From: Streptomyces sp. CC228A
Lineage (GTDB): Bacteria; Actinomycetota; Actinomycetes; Streptomycetales; Streptomycetaceae
Length of the DNA: 64,000 nucleotides
NCBI RefSeq assembly: GCF_021390935.1
Contig: NZ_JAJPUI010000002.1
Location: forward strand, 248,001 to 312,000
Reading direction: 5' to 3'
The stretch's first letter is position 1, and the number at the start of each line of letters is the position of its first letter. Shown piece by piece: positions 1 through 9,127 of this stretch. A program made the translations under genes and the position numbers. The notes under the pieces are model-generated. The model searched no databases and was not told the DNA's origin. It worked only from the letters and a program-made list of their open reading frames with translations.

Positions 1-932
1 GATCCGGCGATGGGGCGGCTGGAGTGGCGGGCCTGGCGCGGAGCGCCCCGGGGCGGCGCGGGGAGGTCGGCGGCGCGGCGCACGCCCCAGGGCGCGTAGG
101 CCAGGAGCAGGGAGCCCGCGAACCAGCCGGCGTCGAGGAGCTGGCCGGACCGGTAGGTGTCGCGCAGCAGCGGCGAGGTGAACAGGGCGTCGCACAGCAC
201 GGTCAGGGCGAGGGCGGCGATGGCCGTGTGGACGGCGGAGCGGTTGCCCTTGGAGCGCCGGAAGTGCAGGGCGAGGACCATGCTGACGAGCACGATGTCG
301 AGCAGCGGGTAGGCCAGGGAGAGCGCGGCGCCCGCGACGCTCTCCCCCCGGAAGGTCGCCGTGTGCGCGAGGGCGAGGCTCCAGGAGAGGGTGAGGAGCG
401 AGCCCGCGATGAGCCAGGAGTCGAGCGCGAGGCAGATCCATCCGGCGCGGGTGACGGGCCGCTTGGCGAGGACGAGCAGGCCGACGATCGCGGGTGGCGC
501 GAAGAGCAGGAAGAACACGTCGGCGAGGGAGGGACTGGGCACCGGCCGGTCCTGTACGACTTCGTACCAGCCCCAGACGGCGTTCCCGGCGGCGGCCATG
601 GCGGAGGAGAACGCGAACAGCAGCCAGGCGGGCCGCATGCGGCGGTCGTGTGCACGCGCGTACAGGAAGCAGGAGGCGGAGGCGGCGAGCGCGGCGGCGC
701 TCAACCCGAAGTCCCCCATGATCAAGGCGAGTTCCCGGGATCCCCAGCCGAGCAGCGCGCCGAGCGCGTAGCCGCCGCAGGCGAGGGCGAGGAGCAGCGG
801 GGCGGCGTTTCCGCCGGCGCCTCCGGGCGGGGATCCGGTACCTCCGGACGGCCCTCCGGGGCTTCCGCTGCCGCCGGGCCCGCCCGGGCCCGGCAGGGAC
901 CGGGGGTCGATGAGCACGCCCGGGGCGCTCAT
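1..932 (-). CDS. Multi-pass membrane protein, N-terminal part; probable CdgC-like c-di-GMP protein
   Basis: The reading frame starts at the ATG at 932, about eight bases after a G-rich Shine-Dalgarno, and stays open to the window edge (about 310 residues), so the C-terminus is missing. After a Gly/Pro/Ser-rich cytosolic leader of about 35 residues come seven or eight hydrophobic segments separated by short basic loops such as RAHDRRMR and HFRRSKGNR. Such an N-terminal sensor in Streptomyces often precedes GGDEF and EAL domains. The position relative to the gat operon and the rmdB-like gene matches cdgC (SCO5511) of S. coelicolor as I remember it. No GGDEF or EAL motif lies inside the window, so the c-di-GMP role is inferred from context only. 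It could be another 7TM sensor. Confidence 0.6.
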   Translation of the reverse strand, partial: MSAPGVLIDPRSLPGPGGPGGSGSPGGPSGGTGSPPGGAGGNAAPLLLALACGGYALGALLGWGSRELALIMGDFGLSAAALAASASCFLYARAHDRRMRPAWLLFAFSSAMAAAGNAVWGWYEVVQDRPVPSPSLADVFFLLFAPPAIVGLLVLAKRPVTRAGWICLALDSWLIAGSLLTLSWSLALAHTATFRGESVAGAALSLAYPLLDIVLVSMVLALHFRRSKGNRSAVHTAIAALALTVLCDALFTSPLLRDTYRSGQLLDAGWFAGSLLLAYAPWGVRRAADLPAPPRGAPRQARHSSRPIAG

Positions 933-1271
933 CGGAAGACCCCCGCCTGATCCGCTCCGGCGGGTCCGCACCCGCGGTGGTTCTGCCGCTGCGGATCCGT
1001 GCTGCGTCGACCGCGCATCACCCGTCGCCCCCCTTGCGTTCCGATCAGCCATCACGTCGGCAATCACGTCGTTCCCCGGCGCTACGTGCCGCCTTTCGAC
1101 GTGCCCCCAAGATGCGACGATACACCAGGTTCGTCACTCAGGGACAGGGGCTGTGTACAGTCCGTAGCGATCAAGCTTCTTATAGGCACACAGGGCGCAC
1201 ATATCACTCCCGAGCGTATAAGCCTCGGAAGCCCTACCGCAGGCAACGACCGAAGGCACGCGCCGGAGTCA
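933..1271. other. Intergenic region upstream of the membrane protein gene
   Basis: About 340 bases without a convincing gene. The part around 1165-1225 is unusually AT-rich for this chromosome, with TATAAG-like hexamers readable on the minus strand. It probably carries the promoter of the gene ending at 1, but I could not pick one -35/-10 pair with confidence. Confidence 0.4.
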
Positions 1272-1300
1272 CCCTGCCCCGGTACGTGCCCGGGGCAGGG
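1272..1300 (-). terminator. Stem-loop downstream of the 2-hydroxyacid dehydrogenase gene
   Basis: Perfect 11-bp inverted repeat (CCCTGCCCCGG / CCGGGGCAGGG) with a 7-base loop, 12 bases beyond the stop codon of the minus-strand gene. There is no U-tract, which is usual for Streptomyces terminators. Confidence 0.65.
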
Positions 1301-1312
1301 GCCGCCGCGGCC

Positions 1313-2260
1313 CTACGTGGTGAGGACGACGTTCCGCAGCTCCTCTCCGGCGGCGAAGCGGGCCACCTGCTCCGCGATCAGCCGCTTGGCCCGGGGCATG
1401 AACGCGGAGGTGGAGCCGCCGACATGGGGGCTGATCAGCACGCCGGGGGCATGCCACAGGGGATGCCCGGCCGGGAGCGGTTCGGGGTCGGTGACGTCCA
1501 GAGCGGCCGTGATGCGGCGGCTCTCCACCTCGGCTAGCAGGGCCTTGGTGTCGACGACCGGGCCGCGGGCGACGTTCACGAGCAGCGCCCCGTCCTTCAT
1601 GCGGGCGAGGAACGCGGCGTTCGCGAGGTGGTGCGTGTCAGGGGCGAGCGGTGTGGACAGGATCACCACGTCCGCCTCCGGGAGGAGCGCGGGAAGATCG
1701 CCGAGCGCGTGCACGGGCCCGCGCTCGGTGGTGCGCGCGGAGCGCGCGACGCGCATGACCCGGGCGCACTCGAAGGGCGCGAGCCGGTCCTCGATGGCGG
1801 CGCCGATCGAGCCGTACCCGACGATCAGCACGGACCTGTCGGCGAGCGCCGGATAGAAGCCGGCGCGCCACTCCTCGCGGTCCTGCCCGCGGACGAAGCC
1901 GGGGATCCCCCGCAGCGAGGCGAGGACCAGCCCGAGGGCGAGCTCGGCGGTGCTGGCCTCGTGCACGCCTCGGGCGTTGCACAGGGCCACGCCCGCCGGT
2001 ACGTCCCCGAGGCCGGGCGTGACGTGGTCCACGCCCGCCGACAGGGTCTGGACGACCCGCAGCGACCCCATGGCGGTGAGCGGCCGTATCGCCGTCTCCA
2101 TGCCCTTCATGTACGGGACGACGTAGAAGGCGCAGTCGGCGGGGTCGGCCGGGAAGTCCGGCCCGCCGTCCCAGAAGCGGTAGGTGAGCCCGGACGCGGA
2201 GGCCCCGGGCAGCCCGTCGATCTCGTCGGCCGCAATCGGCAGCCACACATCAGCAGTCAT
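1313..2260 (-). CDS. D-isomer-specific 2-hydroxyacid dehydrogenase
   Basis: A 315-residue NAD(P)H-dependent dehydrogenase of the D-2-hydroxyacid family, which reduces 2-keto acids such as glyoxylate, hydroxypyruvate or phenylpyruvate. The Rossmann glycine motif reads GYGSIG at about residue 144. The conserved NVARGPVVD strand, the catalytic Asp in DVTDPEPLP and the His in SPHVGG are all present, so the Arg-Glu/Asp-His catalytic set looks intact. The ATG at 2260 is chosen because TAGCCT, a -10-like hexamer, ends seven bases upstream and no Shine-Dalgarno is visible, which suggests a leaderless transcript. The same frame is open far upstream, but codon use breaks down there. The substrate cannot be told from sequence. 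It is divergent from the aldo/keto reductase gene. Confidence 0.88.
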   Translation of the reverse strand: MTADVWLPIAADEIDGLPGASASGLTYRFWDGGPDFPADPADCAFYVVPYMKGMETAIRPLTAMGSLRVVQTLSAGVDHVTPGLGDVPAGVALCNARGVHEASTAELALGLVLASLRGIPGFVRGQDREEWRAGFYPALADRSVLIVGYGSIGAAIEDRLAPFECARVMRVARSARTTERGPVHALGDLPALLPEADVVILSTPLAPDTHHLANAAFLARMKDGALLVNVARGPVVDTKALLAEVESRRITAALDVTDPEPLPAGHPLWHAPGVLISPHVGGSTSAFMPRAKRLIAEQVARFAAGEELRNVVLTT

Positions 2261-2267
2261 GCCCAGG

Positions 2268-2273
2268 AGGCTA
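2268..2273 (-). promoter_or_regulatory. -10-like box for a leaderless dehydrogenase mRNA
   Basis: TAGCCT on the minus strand, seven bases before the ATG at 2260; no Shine-Dalgarno. No convincing -35 hexamer. Confidence 0.35.
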
Positions 2274-2335
2274 GGCGAAGGCGCCGGTCCGCCATTGGTT
2301 AGTTTTGGGTGCGCTGCACAGGGAGGAACGGGGAG

Positions 2336-3343
2336 TTGGAGCGCAGGACACTCGGAGCGACCGGGCTGGGCGTGGGGGCGGTCGGCCTCGGCTGCATGCC
2401 GATGAGCTGGGCCTACAGCGCTTCCCAGCGGCGCGGTGACCGCTCGCTGCGGGCCGTGCACGCGGCGCTGGACGCCGGGGTGAGCCTGCTGGACACGGCG
2501 GACATGTACGGCCCGTACACGAACGAGCTGCTGCTGGGCCGGGTGCTGAAGGAGCGCCGGGCGGAGGCGTTCGTCTCGACGAAGTGCGGTCTGGTGGTCG
2601 GTGACGGCCACATCGTGGCGAACGGCCGCCCCTCGTACGTGCGGCGGGCCTGCGACGCGTCGCTGCGGCGCCTGCAGACAGACGTGATCGACCTCTACCA
2701 GCTGCACCGGGCGGATCCGAAGGTGCCGGTGGAGGAGACCTGGGGGGCGATGGCCGAGCTGGTCACGGCGGGCAAGGTGCGGGCGCTGGGCCTGTGCGCG
2801 GTGGGCGTGCGCGGCGGACGCCGGGGCCCGTACGACCTGTACGACGGAACGATCCGGCAGTTGGAGCGCGTCCAGCAGGTCTTCCCGGTGGCGGCGGTGC
2901 AGGCGGAGCTGTCGCTGTGGTCGCGGGAGGCGCTGGCCCGGCTGCTGCCGTGGTGCGCGGCGCGGGGCGTCGGCTTCCTCGCGGCGATGCCCTTGGGCAA
3001 CGGCTTCCTCACGGGGACGCTGACGCCGGGCGGCGGCTTCGAGCCCGAGGACATGCGGGCCCGGCATCCGCGGTTCACGGCGGAGATGATGGCCGCGAAC
3101 CAGCCGCTGGTGGCGGGGCTGCGGCGGGTGGCGGAGCGCCACGGGGGCGCGGGCACGGGCGTCACCCCCGCGCAGGTGGCCCTGGCGTGGGTGCTGTCGG
3201 CGGGGCGCCACGTGGTGCCCGTGCCGGGCACGAAGCGGGCCGAGTGGGCGGTGCAGAACGCGGGAGCGGCGGCCCTGGAGCTCACCGCCCGCGACCTGGC
3301 CGAACTGGCGGCCCTTCCGCCCGCCCTCGGCTCCTGGGACTGA
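2336..3343 (+). CDS. Aldo/keto reductase
   Basis: A 335-residue (alpha/beta)8 oxidoreductase that reduces carbonyls with NADPH. The N-terminus ERRTLGATGLGVGAVGLGCM is typical of the family. The catalytic Asp and Tyr are in LLDTADMYG (about residues 53-61), the Lys in STKCG and the His in YQLHRADP. A C-terminal PVPGTKRAEW segment is the NADPH-binding signature. I chose the TTG at 2336 because GGAGG lies nine bases upstream and family members start at this point; the in-frame GTG at 2309 would add nine atypical residues. It resembles the YajO/IolS-type AKRs. It is transcribed away from the dehydrogenase and the physiological substrate is unknown. Confidence 0.88.
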   Translation: MERRTLGATGLGVGAVGLGCMPMSWAYSASQRRGDRSLRAVHAALDAGVSLLDTADMYGPYTNELLLGRVLKERRAEAFVSTKCGLVVGDGHIVANGRPSYVRRACDASLRRLQTDVIDLYQLHRADPKVPVEETWGAMAELVTAGKVRALGLCAVGVRGGRRGPYDLYDGTIRQLERVQQVFPVAAVQAELSLWSREALARLLPWCAARGVGFLAAMPLGNGFLTGTLTPGGGFEPEDMRARHPRFTAEMMAANQPLVAGLRRVAERHGGAGTGVTPAQVALAWVLSAGRHVVPVPGTKRAEWAVQNAGAAALELTARDLAELAALPPALGSWD

Positions 3344-3754
3344 ACCGGCGCCCGCCCGCCCGGCCGGCCGTCGGACGGGCGGGCGGCAGACCGCTGTACG
3401 GGCGGGAGCGGCGGGCGAGAGCGGCGGACGGGTGGGGCGGACGGGTGGGGCGGGCGGACCGGGCGCGCGCGTGGGCGGACGGGGCGGCCGGACAGGCGGG
3501 GCGGGCAGACCGAACGGGCGCGGTGGGCGGCAGGCGGCCGGACAGGCGCGGCGGTCGGGGGCCGGGGCGGTCGGGGCGCCGGGCGTGACGGTCCGCGCGG
3601 GGCGTCCGAGGATGCCGGGGGCCGGGGGCCGGGCGTGACGGTCCGCGCGGGGCGTCCGAGGATGCCGACACGCAGGTGGTGAAGGGCGGCCGCCCGCCGG
3701 GGGCCTAGGCTGGACGTGCTGCTCGCGACACCGCTGGGGGAAGGGATCCGAACC
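3344..3754. other. Low-complexity GC-rich spacer
   Basis: About 410 bases of G/C-rich sequence dominated by variants of ggcggacggg. Several overlapping frames are open but share no codon pattern with real genes. Holds the 40-bp duplication listed separately and, at its end, the leader of the next gene. Confidence 0.5.
3578..3667. repeat. 40-bp perfect direct repeat, period 50
   Basis: Positions 3578-3617 and 3628-3667 are identical (gccgggcgtgacggtccgcg and onward through gaggatgccg), separated by a 10-base G-rich linker. This looks like a recent tandem duplication in a non-coding spacer. Confidence 0.85.
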
Positions 3755-4924
3755 GTGCAACGTCCCACCATGACGGCCTTGTTGGCCGCTTCCGCGCTGC
3801 TCGTCGCGACCGGCTGCGCCTCGGACGGGCAGAGCCCGCCCGGCGCCACCGGGACGCCGCCGCCGTCCGCGTCCGCGAGCCCCGCGCCCTCCCCGTCCGC
3901 CTCCCCCGCCCCGTCCGCACCGCCCGCCAAGGGCTCGGTACGGGTGGTGCGGACGGTCGCCGAGGGGCTGACGTCTCCGTGGGGGCTGGCCGAGCTGCCG
4001 GGCGGCGACCTGCTGGTGTCCTCCCGGGACGAGGGCACGATCACCCGGGTCGACGCGGAGACGGGGAAGCTCACCGAGGTCGGCGAGGTGCCCGGGGTCG
4101 ACCCGGGCGGCGAGGGCGGGCTCCTGGGCCTCGCCCTGTCCCCCTCGTACGGGGAGGACCACCTCGTCTACGCGTACTTCACCACCGCGTCCGACAACCG
4201 CATCGCCCGCATGATCTACGACGAGAGCCGACCGGCCGGGCAGCAGCTCGGCGCCCCCGACACGGTCCTGCGGGGCATCCCGAAGGGCGTCATCCACAAC
4301 GGCGGACGGATCGCGTTCGGGCCCGACGGGATGCTGTACGCGGGCACGGGCGAGACCGGCGAGACGGGGCTGTCCCAGGACAAGGACTCCCTGGCCGGCA
4401 AGATCCTGCGGATGACCCCCGACGGGCAGCCCCTGCACGGCAACCCGCAGGAGGACTCCGTCGTGTACTCGTACGGCCACCGCAACGTCCAGGGCCTCGC
4501 CTGGGACAGGGAGAAGCGGCTGTGGGCGTCGGAGTTCGGCCAGAACACGTGGGACGAGCTCAACCTGATCCAGCCGGGCCGCAACTACGGCTGGCCCGAG
4601 GTGGAGGGGAAGGACGGCGGGTCGGGCGACTTCGTCGACCCGGTGGCGCAGTGGGACGTGGCCGAGGCGTCGCCGAGCGGTCTCGCCGTGGTGGCGGGCT
4701 CGGCGTGGATGGCCGGGCTGCGCGGCCAGCGGCTCTGGCGGATCCCGCTGGCCGGCGGGGAACCCTCCGCCGCGCCGCAGGCGTTCCTCGAAGGCGAGTA
4801 CGGGCGGCTGCGCACGGTGCTGGCGGCGGGCGGCAACCGGCTCTGGCTGGTCACGAGCGAGACCGACGGCCGCGGGACGCCGGAGCCCGGCGACGACCGG
4901 ATCCTGCTGCTGGAGGTGCGGTGA
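3755..4924 (+). CDS. PQQ-type glucose/sorbosone dehydrogenase-like lipoprotein
   Basis: 389 residues, predicted extracellular and lipid-anchored. The signal peptide ends in a lipobox-like ATGC followed by CASDG, with Cys at about residue 21. A Pro/Ser/Ala-rich linker to about residue 60 leads into a six-bladed GSDH beta-propeller. Family hallmarks are visible: SPWGLAELPGGDLLVS, GEGGLLGLALSP, HNGGRIAFGPDG with the catalytic-type His, GHRNVQGLAWD, and the metal/cofactor loop WASEFGQNTWDELN. Such proteins oxidise sugars with PQQ, but many actinobacterial members have no proven substrate. The GTG at 3755 is preferred because GGGGAAGGG lies nine bases upstream and it gives a normal signal peptide. 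It stands alone as a transcription unit. Confidence 0.85.
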   Translation: MQRPTMTALLAASALLVATGCASDGQSPPGATGTPPPSASASPAPSPSASPAPSAPPAKGSVRVVRTVAEGLTSPWGLAELPGGDLLVSSRDEGTITRVDAETGKLTEVGEVPGVDPGGEGGLLGLALSPSYGEDHLVYAYFTTASDNRIARMIYDESRPAGQQLGAPDTVLRGIPKGVIHNGGRIAFGPDGMLYAGTGETGETGLSQDKDSLAGKILRMTPDGQPLHGNPQEDSVVYSYGHRNVQGLAWDREKRLWASEFGQNTWDELNLIQPGRNYGWPEVEGKDGGSGDFVDPVAQWDVAEASPSGLAVVAGSAWMAGLRGQRLWRIPLAGGEPSAAPQAFLEGEYGRLRTVLAAGGNRLWLVTSETDGRGTPEPGDDRILLLEVR

Positions 4925-5410
4925 GGGGGCGCCGCCCGCCGGGGTGACGGCCTTCACCGAGGGTGACCACGCGCCCGCCTGACGCCCGCCTTGGGGCGGA
5001 CGGCGGTGGCTGCCCCGGGGGAGCGCGGGTGGCTGCCCTGGGGCGGCGTCCCTGCCCGGGGCCGACCTCTACGGGCCGCGGGGGGACGGTGCCTGCCATG
5101 GCCGCGGAAGGCCATGCCTGCGCAGCAGACAGGGGGACGGCAGGCCCAGGAGGGCGAAGGCCGGCACAAGTCCGGGCGGTGGCTGTGGCGGTCGCCGCTC
5201 CTCGCGCGGGACGCCCCCACCCGCCGTCCCGCGGCGGCCGCAGCCGGTCGGATCCGGCCCCGGCAGCCCGGCCTCGACTGCCAGGCCCAGGCCGCCAGGC
5301 CCAGGCAGCCCGGACTCGGCTGCCCGGACTCGGCTGCCAGGCCCGGCAGCCCGGACTCGACTGCCAGGCCCCGGCTGCCCGGACTCGGCCGGCTGCCCGC
5401 CCCGGCCGCC
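4925..5410. other. GC-rich intergenic region with imperfect repeats
   Basis: Convergent spacer of about 490 bases. At 5097-5116 CATGGCC and GGCCATG form a 7-bp hairpin that may end the sugar dehydrogenase mRNA. From about 5258 to 5400 a 13-14 base motif (gcccggactcggct and variants) recurs irregularly at least six times. No coding capacity is credible. Confidence 0.55.
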
Positions 5411-5992
5411 TCAGCTGCCGGGGACGGCCCGGGCCGCCTTCCGGTGGGCGCGCCACTCCGGGGCGAGGACGGACCAGACCTCGCTGTCCTGCCGCTCACC
5501 CCGGTACAGGTAGACCCCGCGCAGCACGCCGTCCCGGGTCATGCCGAGGCGCTTGGCGACGTTGATGCTGTCGGTGTTGGCCGGGGCGACCACCCACTCG
5601 ACGCGGTGCATGCCGCGCACCTCCACGGCCCAGTCGATGATCGCCGTGGCCGCCCGGGTGACCAGGCCGCGCCCCACGGCGGCGGGCTCCAGCCAGCAGC
5701 CGACCTCGCAGGTGCCCATCGCGGGGTCCATGGTGCGGAACATGACGCCGCCGACGAGGGTGCCGTCCAGCCGGATGGCGTAGAGGCGCCCCGCGTCGGC
5801 GGCCGTCTTGTCGGCGTACGACTGGAGGAACGCCCGGGCCGACGCGAGGTCCTTGCACACGTCCGGCAGTCCGACGTACCGGCCGATGAAGTCACGGCCG
5901 CGGTCGATGTGCGCGAGGTACTCCTCGGCCTGCCAGGGCTCCAGCGGGCACAGTTCGGCGCCGTCGTCGCCCAGGGACATCGCGAACACCAT
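5411..5992 (-). CDS. GNAT acetyltransferase, RimJ/RimL type
   Basis: A 193-residue N-acetyltransferase of the RimJ/RimL/YdaF subgroup, which transfers acetyl from acetyl-CoA to protein N-termini or small amines. The order of motifs fits: RLDGTLVGGVMFR (beta strands), EVGCWLEPAAVGRGLVTRAA (the pantetheine pyrophosphate loop, Q/RxxGxG/A type), ANTDSINVAKRLGM and a terminal Tyr/Leu-rich beta strand. The ATG at 5992 has GGGGGAG six bases upstream. It lies 36 bases downstream of the MMPL gene on the same strand and may share its mRNA. The substrate is unknown. Confidence 0.85.
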   Translation of the reverse strand: MVFAMSLGDDGAELCPLEPWQAEEYLAHIDRGRDFIGRYVGLPDVCKDLASARAFLQSYADKTAADAGRLYAIRLDGTLVGGVMFRTMDPAMGTCEVGCWLEPAAVGRGLVTRAATAIIDWAVEVRGMHRVEWVVAPANTDSINVAKRLGMTRDGVLRGVYLYRGERQDSEVWSVLAPEWRAHRKAARAVPGS

Positions 5993-6028
5993 GGTGGTCT
6001 CCCCCCGCTCCCCCGCCGTGCCGGCGGG

Positions 6029-8353
6029 CTACGGCACGAGCTCTCCGTCGCCGCTCGTGCGCTTCTCCGGGATCCTCGCACGGGCTGCCGGTACGGGGAC
6101 CTCGGGGGGCTCGATGCTGATCTTCGGCAGGATCCGGTCCAGACTCCGCGGCAGCCACCAGTTCGCCCCGCCCAGCATGTGCATGAGGGCCGGTACGAGC
6201 AGGGTGCGCAGGACGAAGGCGTCCAGGGCGACGGCGGCGGCGAGGCCGATGCCGAACATCGCGATGACCCGGTCGCCGGACAGCACGAACGCGAGGAACA
6301 CGGCGATCATGATGACGGCGGCGGAGTTGATGACCCGGCTGGTCTCGGCGAGCCCCACGCGGACGGCGCGCCGGTTGTCCCTGGTCTCCAGCCACTCCTC
6401 GTACATCCGGCTCACCAGGAAGACCTGGTAGTCCATGGAGAGCCCGAAGAGCACGGACACGGCGATGACCGGCAGGAAGGGTTCGATGGGGCCGGCGCTG
6501 CCGAGGCCGAGCAGCTCGCTGCCCCAGCCCCACTGGAAGATCGCCACGACGATGCCGAAGGCGGACGCGACGGCGGCCACGTTCATGGCCGCGGCCTTCA
6601 GCGGGATGCCGAGGGACCGGAAGGCGAGTAGGAGCAGCAGGCAGCCGAGGGCGATGACGACGCCGACGAACAGCGGCAGCTTGCCGATGATGACCTGCGC
6701 GAAGTCGTCGTACGCGGCCGTGATGCCGCCGACGTGGACGTCCAGTGTGGTGCCCTGCTCGGCGGCGGGCAGGACGTCGGCGCGCAGCCGCTCGACGAGG
6801 TCGCTGGTCTGCTGCGACTGGGGTGCGGAGTCCGGGACGACGGTGACCGTCGCCGTGCTGCCGTTGCCGCTGTAGGTGACGGGGCCGACGGAGTCCACGC
6901 CGGCGGTGGCGCGCAGCTGGCCGGGCAGCTCGTTCATGGCGACCCGGTCGGCGGCGCCGTCCAGCTCGGCGACGACGGTCAGCGGACCGTTGACGCCGGG
7001 CCCGAAGCCCTCGGCGAGCTGGTCGTACGCCTGGCGGGTGGTGGCCGAGGCGGGGTCGTTGCCCTGGTCGGAGGTGCCGAGGCGCAGCGACAGCGTCGGC
7101 AGCGCCAGGACGAGCATGACGACGGCGGCGACCGCGCCCAGCTTCTTCGGGTGCCGCTCGACGAACGCGGACCAGCGGGCGGCGAAGCCCGTGGGCAGCT
7201 CGGGCTGCGGGCCGTGCTCGGTGAGGCGGCGGCGCTCGCGGCGGGACAGGGCCCGCATCCCGATGAAGGAGAGCAACGCGGGCAGCAGCGTCACGGACGC
7301 GGCGACGGTGAGGATGACGGTGAGGGACGCGGCTATGGCGACGCCGTTGAGGAAGCCCAGCCCGAGGATCAGCATGCCGAGGAGCGCGATGCAGACGGTG
7401 GCGCCCGCGAAGACGACGGCCCGCCCGGTGGTGGCGACGGCGCTCTCGGCGGCCTCGGCGACGGTGAGACCGCGCTTGAGGCCCTTGCGGTGGCGGGTGA
7501 CGATGAAGAGCGCGTAGTCGATGCCGACGCCGAGGCCGATGAGCATGCCCAGCATGGGTGCGAAGTCGGCGACGGACATGACGTGGCCGAGCAGGGCGAT
7601 CCCGGAGTAGGCGGTGCCGACGCTGACCAGGGCGGTGGCGATGGGCAGCGCGCTGGCGGCCAGGGAGCCGAAGGCCAGGAAGAGCACCACGGCGGCGACG
7701 GCGACGCCGACGATCTCGGCGGTGTGCGCGCTCTCGCTCTCGGTGAGCGCGGCGACGGTCCCGCCGACGGCCACCTCGACCCCGTCGCCGGCCGCGGCAC
7801 GGGCGGTGTCGACGAAGGCCCGGGCCTGCTCCCGCGGGATGTCGTCGGTGGCCTGGTCGAAGGCGACGGTGGCATAGGCAGTGCGGCCGTCCTCGCTGAT
7901 CTGGCCGCTGTACCCGCCGGAGGTGTGGGCGTCGGCCTCGGCGGCCTGCGCGGTCCTCGCGGACTGCGGGTCGGCGTCGCCCGCGCGGGAGGCGTCGATG
8001 CCGCCGGTCGCCTCGGGGACGGTGGCGGAGCCGTACGGGCCGGTCACGGAGGTGACCCCGGGCAGCTCGCCGACCTCGTCCAGCATGTCCGTCATCCGCT
8101 GCTCGACGGCCGCGGCGCGGACGGTGCCGGAGTCGGTGTGCCAGACGATCGTGCCGCTGCTGCCGCCCTGACCGGGGAAGCTTTCCTGGAGCACGGCCGC
8201 GGCACGGCCGGACTCGGTGCCGGGCACGTCGTAGTCGTTCGAGTACGCGGAGCCGGCGATGCCCGCGGCCGCGGTCACGCCGACAAGCGCGGCCAGCCAG
8301 AGCAGTACGGTCACGAGGCGGTGGCGCATGCACCACCGGGCGAGGGCTGCCAA
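6029..8353 (-). CDS. MMPL/RND-family membrane transporter
   Basis: A 774-residue RND-superfamily protein of the MmpL/YdfJ type, which exports lipids or drugs across the cytoplasmic membrane. It has the duplicated layout: TM1 near residues 15-35, a large extracellular loop rich in short hydrophilic repeats, TM2-6 including the GLGVGIDYALFIVTRHR segment with its conserved Asp-Tyr proton-relay residues, a second loop, and TM7-12 with FGLSMDYQVFLVSR. The TTG at 8353 is chosen since GGGAG lies seven bases before it and MAALARWCMRHR-like starts are usual; the longer ATG-initiated versions add a non-hydrophobic tail. A GACC-N4-GGTC motif at 8411-8422 sits upstream. No regulator gene is adjacent. Confidence 0.88.
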   Translation of the reverse strand: MAALARWCMRHRLVTVLLWLAALVGVTAAAGIAGSAYSNDYDVPGTESGRAAAVLQESFPGQGGSSGTIVWHTDSGTVRAAAVEQRMTDMLDEVGELPGVTSVTGPYGSATVPEATGGIDASRAGDADPQSARTAQAAEADAHTSGGYSGQISEDGRTAYATVAFDQATDDIPREQARAFVDTARAAAGDGVEVAVGGTVAALTESESAHTAEIVGVAVAAVVLFLAFGSLAASALPIATALVSVGTAYSGIALLGHVMSVADFAPMLGMLIGLGVGIDYALFIVTRHRKGLKRGLTVAEAAESAVATTGRAVVFAGATVCIALLGMLILGLGFLNGVAIAASLTVILTVAASVTLLPALLSFIGMRALSRRERRRLTEHGPQPELPTGFAARWSAFVERHPKKLGAVAAVVMLVLALPTLSLRLGTSDQGNDPASATTRQAYDQLAEGFGPGVNGPLTVVAELDGAADRVAMNELPGQLRATAGVDSVGPVTYSGNGSTATVTVVPDSAPQSQQTSDLVERLRADVLPAAEQGTTLDVHVGGITAAYDDFAQVIIGKLPLFVGVVIALGCLLLLLAFRSLGIPLKAAAMNVAAVASAFGIVVAIFQWGWGSELLGLGSAGPIEPFLPVIAVSVLFGLSMDYQVFLVSRMYEEWLETRDNRRAVRVGLAETSRVINSAAVIMIAVFLAFVLSGDRVIAMFGIGLAAAVALDAFVLRTLLVPALMHMLGGANWWLPRSLDRILPKISIEPPEVPVPAARARIPEKRTSGDGELVP

Positions 8354-9074
8354 AGGGTCGCTCCCTGAGGGGTGTGCGGTTCGTGCCGGGAACCTCCCGG
8401 AAGAACACATGACCTGCTGGTCTGCCACTCTGACAGCCAAAAGAGATCATTTGCCCCTTTCGTGGGCTTACTCACAGGCCGGATGGCGGGGGGCCCTCGG
8501 CAGTACGGGTGGCCTGCCGACCCCTGGAAAAGCGGGCCCCGCAGGGGCGCGGCGGGGGGTGCGGGTGACCTGCTTGCCGCCCCGCGGGGCGGCCGGCGCC
8601 GGCGGCTCCCCCTCACAGGCACGGCGGCGGCACGAGGTGGCCTGCTTGCCGCCGTGGGGGCGGCGGCGGCACGCGAGGACTGCCCGCCCGTACGGGCACG
8701 GCGGCGGCGGTACGGGAGGACCGCTCCCCCTCACAGTGGCGGCACGGGAGGACGGCTCCCCCGCACAGGCACGGTCGCCGCGCGGGCTGACGGCCCCCTC
8801 GCCCGAGCGTCCCGGCGGTACGGGATAGCCGCTCCGCCGCCCGAGCGCCCCGGCGGCAAGGGCTGACGGCTCCCCCGCCCGGGTACGGCGGCCGCCGTAC
8901 CCCTCAGCCGACCCCGCGCCCTCAGCCGCCGTCGCGCGCCCCGCGTACGCCGGAACGGCACGCCCGCCCGCCACGGCGCCCTCAGACGCGGCTCACCGGC
9001 ACGGCACCCGCGGGGCCCGGCCACGCGCACGCCACGGCCGTGCGCCCCCCGCCACCGCGCCCCGGACGCGACGA
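8354..9074. other. GC-rich intergenic region upstream of the MMPL gene
   Basis: About 720 bases with no credible gene. The first 120 bases hold the MMPL leader, with an inverted GACC-TGCT-GGTC motif at 8411-8422 and an AT-richer stretch at 8440-8465 that could be the promoter. From about 8540 to 8900 there are irregular repeats built on ggcggcacgggagg and ctccccctcacaggcac. Confidence 0.5.
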
Positions 9075-9112
9075 AGGGGCGGCGCGCCGGACCGTGCCGG
9101 TGCGCCGCCCCT
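9075..9112 (-). terminator. Stem-loop after gatB
   Basis: AGGGGCGGCGC pairs with GCGCCGCCCCT (11 bp), extended past one non-Watson-Crick position by CCGG/CCGG, around a 6-base loop. It sits 15 bases beyond the gatB stop. Confidence 0.7.
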
Positions 9113-9127
9113 CGCGGGACGCGGGGG

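Noticed and set aside
24..950. 308-residue open frame on the plus strand
   Set aside because: It is the shadow of the membrane protein on the minus strand, with Gly/Glu/Arg-rich composition and no domain.
1165..1225. BldD-type operator in front of the membrane protein gene
   Set aside because: Isolated TCAC-like halves are present, but no properly spaced inverted pair was found.
1313..4957. 1214-residue open frame on the minus strand
   Set aside because: Only the last 315 residues are the dehydrogenase; the rest is antisense to the reductase and sugar dehydrogenase genes and is Pro/Arg low complexity.
8372..9030. Several overlapping frames in the MMPL/gatB spacer
   Set aside because: All are composed of GC repeats with no consistent third-position bias or homology.
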